Positions 18,701-24,947 of a stretch of DNA of 64,000 nucleotides are shown here, in pieces. Within the stretch, counting starts at the first letter, position 1, and each line of letters starts with the position of its first letter. A model generated the notes under the pieces. The model saw nothing but the letters and a program-made list of their open reading frames with translations. It was not told the origin of the DNA and did no database searches. This DNA is from a virus: positions 1-64,000 of the IMG/VR virus record IMGVR_UViG_3300009082_000016. One strand, written 5' to 3'. The translations under genes and the position numbers were made by a program.

Positions 18701-18946
18701 GGCTGCATCGCGGAGGGTGAACCGACCGACCAGCGGTACGCCCCACGTCTCGTCGTTGAGCCGGGCGTTCAACTGGGAGTCCACGTCCCGCATGTCCGGC
18801 TCTTTCGAGTACCGAATGTCCTCGAGCTCGAGCACGTTCCGCTTCCCGATGATGGGGAAAACGCCTTTGACCGTCTCCACCAGGCGATTCCGGAGGTTTT
18901 CGAACATCCCACGCGGGTCAGCAGCGTACGGGGGCGGCTTCGCCAT
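12785..18946 (-). CDS. Single-chain fused beta/beta-prime RNA polymerase
   Basis: The product has 2053 residues carrying both large subunits of multisubunit RNA polymerase in order. Beta motifs: DTPEGQNVG (~380), an EDAVVMSE segment, GDKVTTRHGIKG (~765), NPHGVAARVAAGQ and GGHGGGAQALGG (~910). Beta-prime motifs: GLFDPQVTGG, PPTMRPMSVLPSG, MKRDPVLHKYGVQAF, the catalytic Mg site GADFDGDAV (Asp 1377, 1379, 1381), a trigger-loop region ending near IGARTGIVQTKTA, and MAGQSIGERMAQ (~1785). E. coli beta plus beta-prime is about 2750 residues, so this is a compact fusion. ATG 18946 is chosen because a promoter ends 7 nt upstream and no ribosome site is visible. It lies among virion genes, so virion packaging is possible. 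No alpha or omega gene is seen here. Confidence 0.95.
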   Translation of the reverse strand: MAKPPPYAADPRGMFENLRNRLVETVKGVFPIIGKRNVLELEDIRYSKEPDMRDVDSQLNARLNDETWGVPLVGRFTLRDAATGKVKSRGEVPLGTLPAVTAARGYIVDGKEYYVDHLWKGRPGVFTYPKARSVVSSIVTPERSLNIEFDAAQKAFKLKTGGSTVPLKPVLNAMGISNSVIARAWGDEIAKANDVTAKRAESAFGKLGRAFGKPGDALQVRDALSSLTMDPDTTKITLGKSYRQVTPELLLQASKRALSVSRGNSEPDDRDSLKFKNLIGIDDHLAFSVKKFGQYKTRSLKNAVDRHDRVDLAVRGNMFHWPIRGFFTGSPLSQLGEQTNPVDMIRSSMRSTILGEAGSAYALEHSEAKAVNPSHVAFIDPLDTPEGQNVGVNLQLAMGLMKDGTTPRTTLYNTRTKKYENVDPTVFETSVVAMPDQYRKEGKKWVPVNKKVRVSGIGNKFVRVDPEKVEYIVTNPGLLLGMGTALVPFVQNTNPGRVEMASRHMSQAIPLTTREAPLVQVAVDSSSRESMEEMVGRETLPLSPVTGKVTSIKNGEVRIRSTSGKMHTVPLYQNYPLTGKRELIHEESLVKPGQMVRKNQMLADSNFTRGGVLALGTNLRTALIPIPGRTYEDAVVMSEGGAKKLTSEHLHKIDALPDEQEIVDPKKFQAYYPTAFTTDQYKMVDRSGIVKPGTIVKPGDPLVLGLRPIEHTNEALAMKRMHRSLAKPYQNAALTWDQDVAGEVIRVHHTPTGTVKVHVRTQEPLQIGDKVTTRHGIKGIVVDIRPDEEMPRTKDGPIELAINPHGVAARVAAGQVYELATAKMAKKIGTPIKVPNFVPGVDYGEVTRQSLDKLGVDEEDEVTDPTTGRMLGKAEVGYAYVLKQRHQVDRKMASRAGGPGFSYDVNRQPKGGHGGGAQALGGLGNMALLAHGSREILRESHTWKADADQADELWRAVQLGQPLPPPKLTFAHAKFEEYLKGLGVKLEKKGTRVKLIPTTDQQVLDSSHGELKRPGLMLRAEDLKPEDGGLFDPQVTGGIMGEHPANITLAESLPNPFFERGVLALTGLKQKDLHGVIAGTVGLTKDGKLVDRKDPNALTGGEAVKSVLSAIDVKKEIKELRDRIPNLEGQQLDQTVRKYRYLTALKQTGMSPTEAYMSQQVYVIPPTMRPMSVLPSGALVRDSLNELYKGVGVMNERLKDMDPDTPESRRGKTRFALYKSLGSLAGVMDPVKTTQGVEQRGFVDVIAGSGSPKWSWVQSKLLKSKQDLAARSTIIPDPDLTIDELGIPLPVAKNIYRPFVVRELTRMGNGALQAQEMVKKDDPLALRALERVMEDRPVLMKRDPVLHKYGVQAFKAQLVGGRAIKIPPLIAESMGADFDGDAVSLYVPVSGKAVGEARKMFPSESLLNPATGKPMFTPRNEMSVGLFRLSQFGKETDRSFGSVKAAVNAVSAGKLGMTDVVSVGGKKTTAGRLLVWQSLPGIARKPNLLFDPEFELTKDNTEKLLTEVAKKDKKAYVQTAQSLMGLGNAAVYDELFSLSSKDLKTDKPLRDRYMKEGEKKAREALATDAPDREEKAIQAWAEAGKGMLAEHAKNAKASGNRLYLMSRSGVKPSSSQFQEMTMAPVLMTDSKGNPVLEPVTRSYGEGLDTTGYWLASIGARTGIVQTKTAVQDPGYINKQMVNTVGNSLVVSNQLPDEGIAMDTDHPDVVDRYLVEPVKTAKFTLKRGTLLDSELIDRLKNARIRKVIVASPLTSPHGEGISSKAFGLMPDGHLPQMGENLGVMAGQSIGERMAQLMLKSKHGAGVYTGGTGMKAGSPAMVRVKQLLQIPEEISNPATLASADGKITRIKEDPAGGFDVTITTGRGSDIDHYVPGNRKLVGDLKVGSQVRKGKPITDGNVDLRELLDIGGIDQVRNQIVTEMDGIFKPFGIRRRNLELLARGVTNTGVIADPGDAPDLVKGQYITLSKANELNHTDLKGRKPIKVNPVLMGIKTAPLANTEDWLAKMNHERLRDTLVEAALQGNESDVSGYNPFSAMAYNERFGQGISGKPGAY
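14804..14818 (-). other. Catalytic DFDGD motif of the fused polymerase
   Basis: The five codons encode Asp-Phe-Asp-Gly-Asp within GADFDGDAV, the invariant Mg-binding loop of beta-prime subunits (NADFDGDQ in bacteria). All three aspartates are present, so the enzyme should be catalytically competent. Confidence 0.9.
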
Positions 18947-18953
18947 GAGCCAG

Positions 18954-18983
18954 AGCGTACACCGAACCTGCATCTGCAGTCCA
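18954..18983 (-). promoter_or_regulatory. Putative leaderless promoter of the RNA polymerase
   Basis: Minus strand TGGACT (18983-18978), an 18-nt spacer and TACGCT (18959-18954) end 7 nt before ATG 18946. Transcription would begin at or next to the A of the start codon. No ribosome binding site is present. The -35 box matches TTGACA at four of six positions. Confidence 0.5.
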
Positions 18984-19060
18984 CAGCGCAAGAACCGGTA
19001 CCGGCACCGTCATAAGAGAGATGCTGACCGTAGGACCCCGCTTTCCTGCGCGACGCACCA

Positions 19061-19076
19061 CGGGGGGTTTCCCCCG
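19061..19076. other. GC hairpin in the polymerase-portal gap
   Basis: CGGGGG-GTTT-CCCCCG forms a perfect six-pair stem, flanked by CCACGG (19058-19063) and CCGTGG (19083-19088), which can form an alternative longer stem. No U-run follows on either strand, so it is not a classical terminator. It could be an mRNA structure or a transcription block upstream of the polymerase. Confidence 0.4.
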
Positions 19077-19119
19077 ACTCCGCCGTGGGATTCCACGGGC
19101 ACTCCGTGCATCAGGAGGC

Positions 19120-19188
19120 ATGAAGAACAATCCCACGCGGCGAGCCGGTGAAGGAATCATCTGGCTCATCCGCATCCTCTTCGGCTGA
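19120..19188 (+). CDS. 22-residue microprotein, amphipathic
   Basis: ATG 19120 follows a strong AGGAGG on the plus strand, opposite to the flanking portal and polymerase genes. The product has a basic head (KNNPTRRAGEG) and a hydrophobic tail (IIWLIRILFG). Its stop overlaps the next start (TGATG), so the two are coupled. The ribosome site and coupling argue for real translation; no homologue is known to me. Confidence 0.4.
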   Translation: MKNNPTRRAGEGIIWLIRILFG

Positions 19189-19367
19189 TGCCCTGGCTGT
19201 GGCTGGCGAAGACCATCGCCCTAGTAGGAGCCGAACTGATCGGTGAAGGTGTCACCGATCTCCTGCTGGACGAGGTCAAACCCAGGCCTGCAAGACTTCC
19301 ACGGCCCGCGCCGGAAACGACGCAGGCACGCCTCGCTCGGGGCTCCCGATACCAGCGCAAGCGGTAA
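19188..19367 (+). CDS. 59-residue small protein, hydrophobic N-terminus
   Basis: ATG 19188 overlaps the stop of the 22-residue gene. The N-terminal half is hydrophobic to amphipathic (MPWLWLAKTIALVGAELIGE) and the C-terminal half is Arg/Pro-rich and ends KRKR-like (YQRKR). It fills the only sizeable gap between the portal and the polymerase gene, on the opposite strand, and ends 24 nt from the portal stop. Function unknown; a small membrane or regulatory peptide is possible. Confidence 0.4.
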   Translation: MPWLWLAKTIALVGAELIGEGVTDLLLDEVKPRPARLPRPAPETTQARLARGSRYQRKR

Positions 19368-19390
19368 GGGAGCCCCGGGCGGAACCCCCT

Positions 19391-21262
19391 CTAGATCATC
19401 GCGGTGTTGGGGCCGGCTCGAGGCGGACGCTGCTCGGGCATGGCCCGGGCGCCCGGGGCGGATCCCGAAGGAGCGGGGACCAGCGTCTTCATGACCTGGG
19501 CGTACAGCTCCGGCTGGGAGGCCTGGAGCTGGGTGAGTGCCATGCTTTTTTGTTCCTGTGGCATGGCGGAGATCTGCTCGGCCAGCTTCCGCGGAACGAC
19601 GCGGGCGTCGAGCCCCTGCAAGGCACCCGTGTAGGGGTTCTTGGGGCTGGGGGCTTCGATGCCCTGCGGGCCACCGACGGCACCGGGGATGCGGACCTGC
19701 GAACCAACGCCCAGAGCCTGCTGGACCTGGCCCTGGATCATCTGCGCCTTCGCTTGGTACTCGGCCTGGACCAGCATCGTCTCACCCTGCACGCGGGCCG
19801 ACGCCTTCCCCTGCTCGGCCATCGTCGTCAGATTCTCCTTGCGCTCCTGGGCGACAAGTTCCTGCTCGCGGGCCGGGTTGTAGTCCATGCCCGCCAGCAT
19901 GGTCTCGCGGGAGATGGCGCCCATCTGGTTCAGGTTCATCGACATCGACTGGCGCTGGATGTCGTCAGCCATCTTGAACGGCTTCACGTGCCAGTCGGGG
20001 ATCTCCCAGTGGAGATACTTCGCCGACGTCTTGCACACCCACTTGAGCAGCAGCTTCCGCTGCTCGATGAAGCGGAGAAAACTGTTCTCCAACATCCGAA
20101 GCGCGATGGACGAACCGGACCAAGCCACGTCGCCGAACACCAACGACGGCGGATAGCCCATGCCGACGATGATCTGTTCGGACATCACCCGGATCTCCTG
20201 CGACAGCAGGAGCGCCCGGCCTTCGCCGCCGACCATCTGGTGGCCGACCGGGAACGGGAGGATCGGCGTGTAGAGCGGGTCGTAGCGGAACTTGCGGAGC
20301 TCCAGCTCCAGCATGTTGCGCCACTCGGACAGGTTGACGTTCATCACCGGGTCCTGCATCGGCCCGCCGGCCTGCGGGAAGAAGATGCGGAGCGGGATGA
20401 TCGTCCCGAGCGACAGGGCCTCCTGCGCCTTCTTGAGAATCTGGAGGTAGAAGACGTCCTTGAGCACGGGCAGGATGACCGGCGACCCGAGGCCCTGCTC
20501 GCGGGTCGAGCAGGTGGTGCGCTTCAGGTAGAACAGGTTCTCGGGGTTGAGCCGGATGGAGCGGCCGAGCCGGACGGCCTCGAGCAGCTCCTGGGCGCAG
20601 TTGGCGACGACGTGCTTCTTCCCCGAGACGATGTCGGCGCGGAGGTCGGGCGGCGGGTTGTAGACGTAGTCCACCTTGCCCGATTCCTCGTGGTAGTGGA
20701 CGTCGATGTCGATCGGGTTCCGGCGCATGAGCCGGATGCCCTCGACGGCCCCGACGTAGCGATCCCGTGCCCGGGCCTTCCCGCTTTGACCGCACTTCGG
20801 GCACTTCAGCAGGAAGCGGTCGACCGCGTACCGCCACCACTTCTTGTTCGTCTCCGCGTCGACCTCGTGGTTGCAGTGCATGCAGGTCAGCAGCTTCCGG
20901 AACGGGAAGCTGAAGGTGATGATGCACGCGCCGAAGACGTGGTAGTCGAGTGCCGCCCCGATCTCGAACGACTTGTACTGCAGCCGGTCGAAGAGGTAGT
21001 CCTCCCACTTCAGGCGGATGTCGTCGTTCGGCGACTCGATCACGACGTCCGTGATCGGGTACTCGGACAGCTTCGTGCAGATGGCGTTGATCAGGGGGTT
21101 GGTACGGAAGTAGAAGTCGCACCAGCGGTACAGCGACTTGACGGACCGGGGGATGTACGTCGACGCAACATCGAAGAACGGCGACGGGTATGCGATCCCG
21201 CGCTCCGCGTTGAAGATCGGGTTCTTCGACGCAAGGGGTTGGAACTCGGACGGCGTCGACAT
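19391..21262 (-). CDS. Portal protein with embedded zinc ribbon
   Basis: The product has 623 residues. It should form the dodecameric ring through which DNA is packaged. The evidence is the overall portal layout: early YRWCDFYFRTNPLINAICTK, a central beta-rich wing, DVFYLQILKKAQEALSLG, then IIVGMGYPPSLVFGD and SIALRMLENSFLRFIEQRK, followed by a helical crown and a Gln/Pro-rich tail. Unusually, a four-cysteine ribbon (CMHC ... CPKC, about residues 125-165) is inserted in the wing. It starts at ATG 21262, 10 nt after the upstream gene. Confidence 0.75.
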   Translation of the reverse strand: MSTPSEFQPLASKNPIFNAERGIAYPSPFFDVASTYIPRSVKSLYRWCDFYFRTNPLINAICTKLSEYPITDVVIESPNDDIRLKWEDYLFDRLQYKSFEIGAALDYHVFGACIITFSFPFRKLLTCMHCNHEVDAETNKKWWRYAVDRFLLKCPKCGQSGKARARDRYVGAVEGIRLMRRNPIDIDVHYHEESGKVDYVYNPPPDLRADIVSGKKHVVANCAQELLEAVRLGRSIRLNPENLFYLKRTTCSTREQGLGSPVILPVLKDVFYLQILKKAQEALSLGTIIPLRIFFPQAGGPMQDPVMNVNLSEWRNMLELELRKFRYDPLYTPILPFPVGHQMVGGEGRALLLSQEIRVMSEQIIVGMGYPPSLVFGDVAWSGSSIALRMLENSFLRFIEQRKLLLKWVCKTSAKYLHWEIPDWHVKPFKMADDIQRQSMSMNLNQMGAISRETMLAGMDYNPAREQELVAQERKENLTTMAEQGKASARVQGETMLVQAEYQAKAQMIQGQVQQALGVGSQVRIPGAVGGPQGIEAPSPKNPYTGALQGLDARVVPRKLAEQISAMPQEQKSMALTQLQASQPELYAQVMKTLVPAPSGSAPGARAMPEQRPPRAGPNTAMI

Positions 21263-21272
21263 CGACTACCCC

Positions 21273-21977
21273 CTAACCCTGGCCCTGGTACTCCGGGTAC
21301 TCCGAGTACTCCGGGGGCAACGGGGCCGGAGGCCGAGCCATCAGCCGTCCCGGCAGACCACCCACGGCACCGCCGCCGACGAACCCGGCGATGCTGGGGA
21401 CCAGGCCAAGCGGGGCGCCGGCGAGCCACGTCAGATTCGAGCCGAGCTCGGATCCGAAGTGGTGAAGCCTGGACTTGTACGGTGAGCCGGGCCGACCGTA
21501 TTCCGATTCCGGCGTTCGCGTCACGTCCCGTGCCCCGGTGTAGCCGAAGTACCCGAAGAGGCCCTTGTGGACCGGGCTCATCGACTTCCAGCTCTGGGAA
21601 ACCACCTTCCCCGGTTCCCTGACGAACGCCTGCGCCATGCCGGGAATCGTTCCGCCCGTGGTCGTCGCCCACTCCAGTTCGGCCTTCGCCCTGTTCAGAG
21701 CTTTCAAGGCCCGCGCCTCGGCCGGCGTTCCCCTGACCTTGGCCAGCGCGGCCTCGGCTTCCTGGAGGCCCTTGACTGCTCCGTGCTGCCCCGCACCGAT
21801 GCGCTTCAGGATCTCCGTCTGCTCAGCGGCCGACCGTCGGGCCATTCCCGGGAGCCAGCCTGTCGTTCCGTGGATGGAGCGAGCGAACCAAGGCAGGAAC
21901 TTTCCCTTCGCCGCCATCGCGGCCTGCAGGAAGTCGGCCTGCTTCATCATCGGCCTCGGGATCGGGGGATAGATCAT
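21273..21977 (-). CDS. Hypothetical virion-module protein, 234 aa
   Basis: ATG 21977 overlaps the stop of the preceding gene. There is a short Pro-rich head (MIYPPIPRPMMKQADF), a helical middle, an Ala/Gly-rich hydrophobic stretch (APLGLVPSIAGFVGGGAVGG) and a Pro/Tyr tail. It directly precedes the portal in transcription order. The MKQADFLQAAMAAKG start resembles other KQA/KEA-type segments in this genome. No family recognised. Confidence 0.7.
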   Translation of the reverse strand: MIYPPIPRPMMKQADFLQAAMAAKGKFLPWFARSIHGTTGWLPGMARRSAAEQTEILKRIGAGQHGAVKGLQEAEAALAKVRGTPAEARALKALNRAKAELEWATTTGGTIPGMAQAFVREPGKVVSQSWKSMSPVHKGLFGYFGYTGARDVTRTPESEYGRPGSPYKSRLHHFGSELGSNLTWLAGAPLGLVPSIAGFVGGGAVGGLPGRLMARPPAPLPPEYSEYPEYQGQG

Positions 21978-23032
21978 ACCGTCCTCACTCCCGGGATCAT
22001 GCTGGGCATCTGAGGCATCGCAGGCATCTGCATGGGCATCGACGGGGGCGGCATGTTGATCGTGACCGGAGCCTGGGATGCCTGCGGAGGCGGAGGCGGC
22101 AACTGCTGCTGGCCGCCGCCCATGAACCGGCTGCTGATCGCCGGCGCCGCGAAGCTCGCGGCCAGGCCAGGAATGACACCCGCCCTGAATGCAGGCAGCG
22201 GGGCCAGGATGTTGAAAGCCGCCGTCAGCGGGTCCTGCTCACCGCGCAGCACGGCGGGCGCCTGCATGGCCGCCGAGATGTACGTGGGGTACCGGATCCA
22301 CTTGTCAGCCCACAGCGCCTTCATTCCGCCGGGCTGGAAGACGCTCTTGTACGAGTCGATGAGCCCCATCTTCCCGCCCTTCGCCGCCGTTCCGGCAGCC
22401 GCGCCGCCCGCGGCCGTAGGAGAAGGTGGAAGACCCTTGTGGGCTCCGGGAAAGTTGACCGGATGGGGTTCCAACGCCGCAGGGGCCCGCACCGGGATCT
22501 TGGCAGGCGGGAGCTGCCGTGCGGCCGATGCCGGAAGGGTGGGAATCCGCCGCGACGCCGCGTTCGCCATCCACCGCTCCCAGTTTGCAGCCCGCAGCGG
22601 AGCGGAACGGACCATGGCGGAACCACCCCTCTGGAGCGCCCCCCCGAGGCGCGGAAGGAACGTACCCGCCCGGCGCCCGAGAAACCCTCCAAGGCGGGCG
22701 ACAAGCGCCCCCAACCCGGCCCATTGCGCTTCCTTGAGCATGGCGTCGATGCCTGCCTGATGGGTGGGGATGGGCCCCGGCTTCCTTTGGGCGGCCGCGA
22801 ACTTGATCACGTACGCCACGTCGATAGGCTTGTAGGCCGCGACCTTCGGCTTCTTCCGCTGTTCCACCTTGCGGAAGTCCTCATGGGTCTTGTGCTGCCC
22901 CCACGCGGTCGTCACCGGATTGGCGACGGGACGAAGTTCGGCCCGGAGGAGACGGGTGATGTCTTCGGCGATCACGGACGAGGCGCCCGCTCTTTTTTGC
23001 CACCGCGGTCCCGCCGGAATCATCAACGCCAC
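21974..23032 (-). CDS. Hypothetical protein sharing a module with the gene at 50613
   Basis: The product has 352 residues. Around residues 100-155 it carries a Gly/Ala/Arg amphipathic module beginning LKEAQWAGLGALVARLGG and ending near SAMVRSAPLR. The same module, beginning QKEAQWALLGRLLGG and ending near TRMVESSPLR, opens the protein encoded at 50613-51470. The C-terminus is Gln/Pro/Met-rich. The start overlaps the stop of the preceding gene. It may be a membrane-active or internal virion protein; this rests on composition and location only. Confidence 0.7.
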   Translation of the reverse strand: MALMIPAGPRWQKRAGASSVIAEDITRLLRAELRPVANPVTTAWGQHKTHEDFRKVEQRKKPKVAAYKPIDVAYVIKFAAAQRKPGPIPTHQAGIDAMLKEAQWAGLGALVARLGGFLGRRAGTFLPRLGGALQRGGSAMVRSAPLRAANWERWMANAASRRIPTLPASAARQLPPAKIPVRAPAALEPHPVNFPGAHKGLPPSPTAAGGAAAGTAAKGGKMGLIDSYKSVFQPGGMKALWADKWIRYPTYISAAMQAPAVLRGEQDPLTAAFNILAPLPAFRAGVIPGLAASFAAPAISSRFMGGGQQQLPPPPPQASQAPVTINMPPPSMPMQMPAMPQMPSMIPGVRTV

Positions 23033-23766
23033 AGTCCCAACTCCCGGACCTGATTCTCCGCCAACTCCCGCCGGCTGTCCAGATAGTCACGGGCGACCAG
23101 CAGCTTCGCGAGATGAACTCCAACCAGATCTTCGTCGAGGTCAACCGTCCCTGACGGCTTGTCCTTCACCAGGTCCCACATCGGGCGGATGAAGTCGGGG
23201 TCGACGTACTTGGGCTTCTTCTCCAGGAACTCGGGTGGGGCACCACACCAGTCGCATTCCGGGGTGCTCTCGTCGGGATCGACGTTGCCGCACTTCGTAC
23301 AGCGGTACTCGACCCGCGCCGCTTCCTTCTGCGCGAAATCGAGCGGGGGCGGAAGGTAGACGACGCCCTCGCTGAGGGCGCAGGCGGCAATCCAACGCCG
23401 GACTTCGTCGCTGTACTCCGTCTTCGGGCAGATCTGTTCGGCGGCCCAGACCGCATGGAACAACTGCGGCACCGTCGCCGGGCGACAGATTTCGAAGTTG
23501 GGGAGGTTGTTGTTGACCGCCTGGCAGCAGAGCTGAAACACCTCCCAACGGTCGAAGAACCAGGTGCTACCCAACATCGTCCGGACGGCCTGGATCTTCG
23601 CCCGGGTATGCGCCGACGGCTGGATGCCCGCACGGGCCAGCGTGATCCAAAGCGTCTCCGGCTCCCAGTTGACCCATTCCTTCCCGTAGCGGTTGGAGAG
23701 GCTGAGCGTCAACGCGATCGGGTGCGCGTCCGGGCGGGTGTAGAAGATGCTCTCCAAGTTCGGCAC
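23023..23766 (-). CDS. Zinc-ribbon virion-module protein, 247 aa
   Basis: It starts at GTG 23766 with no ribosome binding site and a TGGACG-N18-TAGTAT promoter ending 6 nt upstream, so the message is probably leaderless. It has helical domains plus a ribbon CTKC ... CDWC (about residues 155-175). Trp-rich N-terminus (KEWVNWEPETLWITLAR). It is the first gene of the set that leads through two unknown proteins to the portal. Function unknown. Confidence 0.7.
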   Translation of the reverse strand: MPNLESIFYTRPDAHPIALTLSLSNRYGKEWVNWEPETLWITLARAGIQPSAHTRAKIQAVRTMLGSTWFFDRWEVFQLCCQAVNNNLPNFEICRPATVPQLFHAVWAAEQICPKTEYSDEVRRWIAACALSEGVVYLPPPLDFAQKEAARVEYRCTKCGNVDPDESTPECDWCGAPPEFLEKKPKYVDPDFIRPMWDLVKDKPSGTVDLDEDLVGVHLAKLLVARDYLDSRRELAENQVRELGLWR

Positions 23767-23772
23767 ATGGGC

Positions 23773-23802
23773 ATACTACGCCGAGGCGGGGCGGAACGTC
23801 CA
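23773..23802 (-). promoter_or_regulatory. Putative leaderless promoter TGGACG-N18-TAGTAT
   Basis: Minus strand TGGACG (23802-23797), an 18-nt spacer and TAGTAT (23778-23773) lie 6 nt before GTG 23766. It lies in the 58-nt gap behind the structural gene that ends at 23825 and has the same spacing as the polymerase promoter. Confidence 0.5.
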
Positions 23803-23824
23803 GAGGTGAAGACGAAGGGGGGGA

Positions 23825-24889
23825 CTACGCGGCGGTGAGCACCGGGATCGAGCCGTGGTCGATGAGGCCGTAGAGCAGGCGCACGTTGGCGAGCACCGGC
23901 TGGCGGACGCTGGAGGCCGCCACGATGTTCACCTTCACGTACGTCGCCGCGATCTCGACCACCTCGGCCTGGAACGTGTCGACGAACACGACCGTGCCCT
24001 GGTCCTCGCCGAGCTCGACGACCTTGAGGTTCGTCTCCGCGAAGTTGCCGGCGCCGCCCGCGGTCGCCATCGCACGGACGTGCTCCTTCGCGACGCCGTC
24101 GGCGTTGACCGCCGTGACGACCTCGGCGCACGTCGTGGTGGCGGCCTTGTACTTGATGATGCACTTCTTGCGGGTGGCCGTGATGGTCGGCGTCGCGACC
24201 GCGTTGCCGGTCTGGAACTCGAGCTGGTACTTCGCCGCCGCGGCGCCCGGCTTCGTCGCCTTGAACAGGATGCCGGTGTTGGCCTCCCAGGTCGACGAGA
24301 CGTAGCCGCCCCAGGAGAGGCCCGTGCCGCCGACGAGGTAGCCCGACGGGCCGGCCAGCGCGAAGGCGTCCGGGATCGCCGTGGCGTCGGTGGACGTGAT
24401 GGCGATCAGCTGGCTGATCTTCCGGTCCGCCGCCACCAGGGTCTGCAGGTCCGCCGGCACGGTCGCGCCGTCGTTGTCGATCTTGATCGTGATCACGTTG
24501 CCGTCGCTGGTGACCGCATCGGCCGGGTCGGACGCGAAGACGATCTTGATCCGGTTGCCGAGCTCCCCCGGCTTCACCGCGGTGATGATCAGCTGCTTGC
24601 CGACCGAGTACGTCCAGCGGTAGGCCGCCTTCTCGTAGCCGTCGAGCAGGGCGGGCACGTACAGCTTCGCTCCCGCCGCGCCCACCTTCACGCTCAGCGG
24701 GCCGACGAGGTCCGTGCAGAGCAGCTTCGGCAGGTTGCCCTGCTCGATCCCGAACGCCACGTCGTCGAGCGACGCGCGGAGGTCACGCAGCTCGGCGCCG
24801 ACGCCCGCGTCCGAGCGGGTCAGCCAGTACGCCCGCGTCGGGTGACGCGCCATCCGCTTCGCCAGGGCCAGGTCACGATTGATTCCCAT
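23825..24889 (-). CDS. Probable major structural (tail) protein, 354 aa
   Basis: ATG 24889 is favoured by GAGGAGG six nt upstream; the frame's earlier start would cross the terminator hairpin. The chain begins MGINRDLALAKRMARHPTR. It then has beta-rich segments typical of virion domains: WTYSVGKQLIITAVKPGEL, then ITIKIDNDGATVPADL, and a second half that repeats the theme (IIKYKAATTTCAEVVTAVNA). This fits a tail tube/sheath-type or decoration protein. The strong ribosome site and its isolation between a terminator and the next promoter suggest high expression. The exact structural role is unknown. Confidence 0.65.
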   Translation of the reverse strand: MGINRDLALAKRMARHPTRAYWLTRSDAGVGAELRDLRASLDDVAFGIEQGNLPKLLCTDLVGPLSVKVGAAGAKLYVPALLDGYEKAAYRWTYSVGKQLIITAVKPGELGNRIKIVFASDPADAVTSDGNVITIKIDNDGATVPADLQTLVAADRKISQLIAITSTDATAIPDAFALAGPSGYLVGGTGLSWGGYVSSTWEANTGILFKATKPGAAAAKYQLEFQTGNAVATPTITATRKKCIIKYKAATTTCAEVVTAVNADGVAKEHVRAMATAGGAGNFAETNLKVVELGEDQGTVVFVDTFQAEVVEIAATYVKVNIVAASSVRQPVLANVRLLYGLIDHGSIPVLTAA

Positions 24890-24917
24890 GTCGAACCTCC
24901 TCGCCGCTCCCGCGGCC

Positions 24918-24940
24918 AAAACCCACGCATCCCGCGTGGG
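24918..24940 (-). terminator. Rho-independent terminator/attenuator
   Basis: On the minus strand CCCACGC-GGGAT-GCGTGGG is followed directly by TTTT. It lies after the stop of the 401-residue gene (24948) and about 30 nt before the start of the structural gene at 24889. Read-through or RNA processing must therefore feed the downstream gene. Confidence 0.6.
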
Positions 24941-24947
24941 GTGAGTA

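Noticed and set aside
12776-19015. Very long plus-strand open frame (over 2000 codons) opposite the RNA polymerase
   Set aside because: It is the antisense shadow of a GC-rich gene; the minus-strand product carries all polymerase motifs while the plus product is Arg/Leu/His-rich with no known domain.
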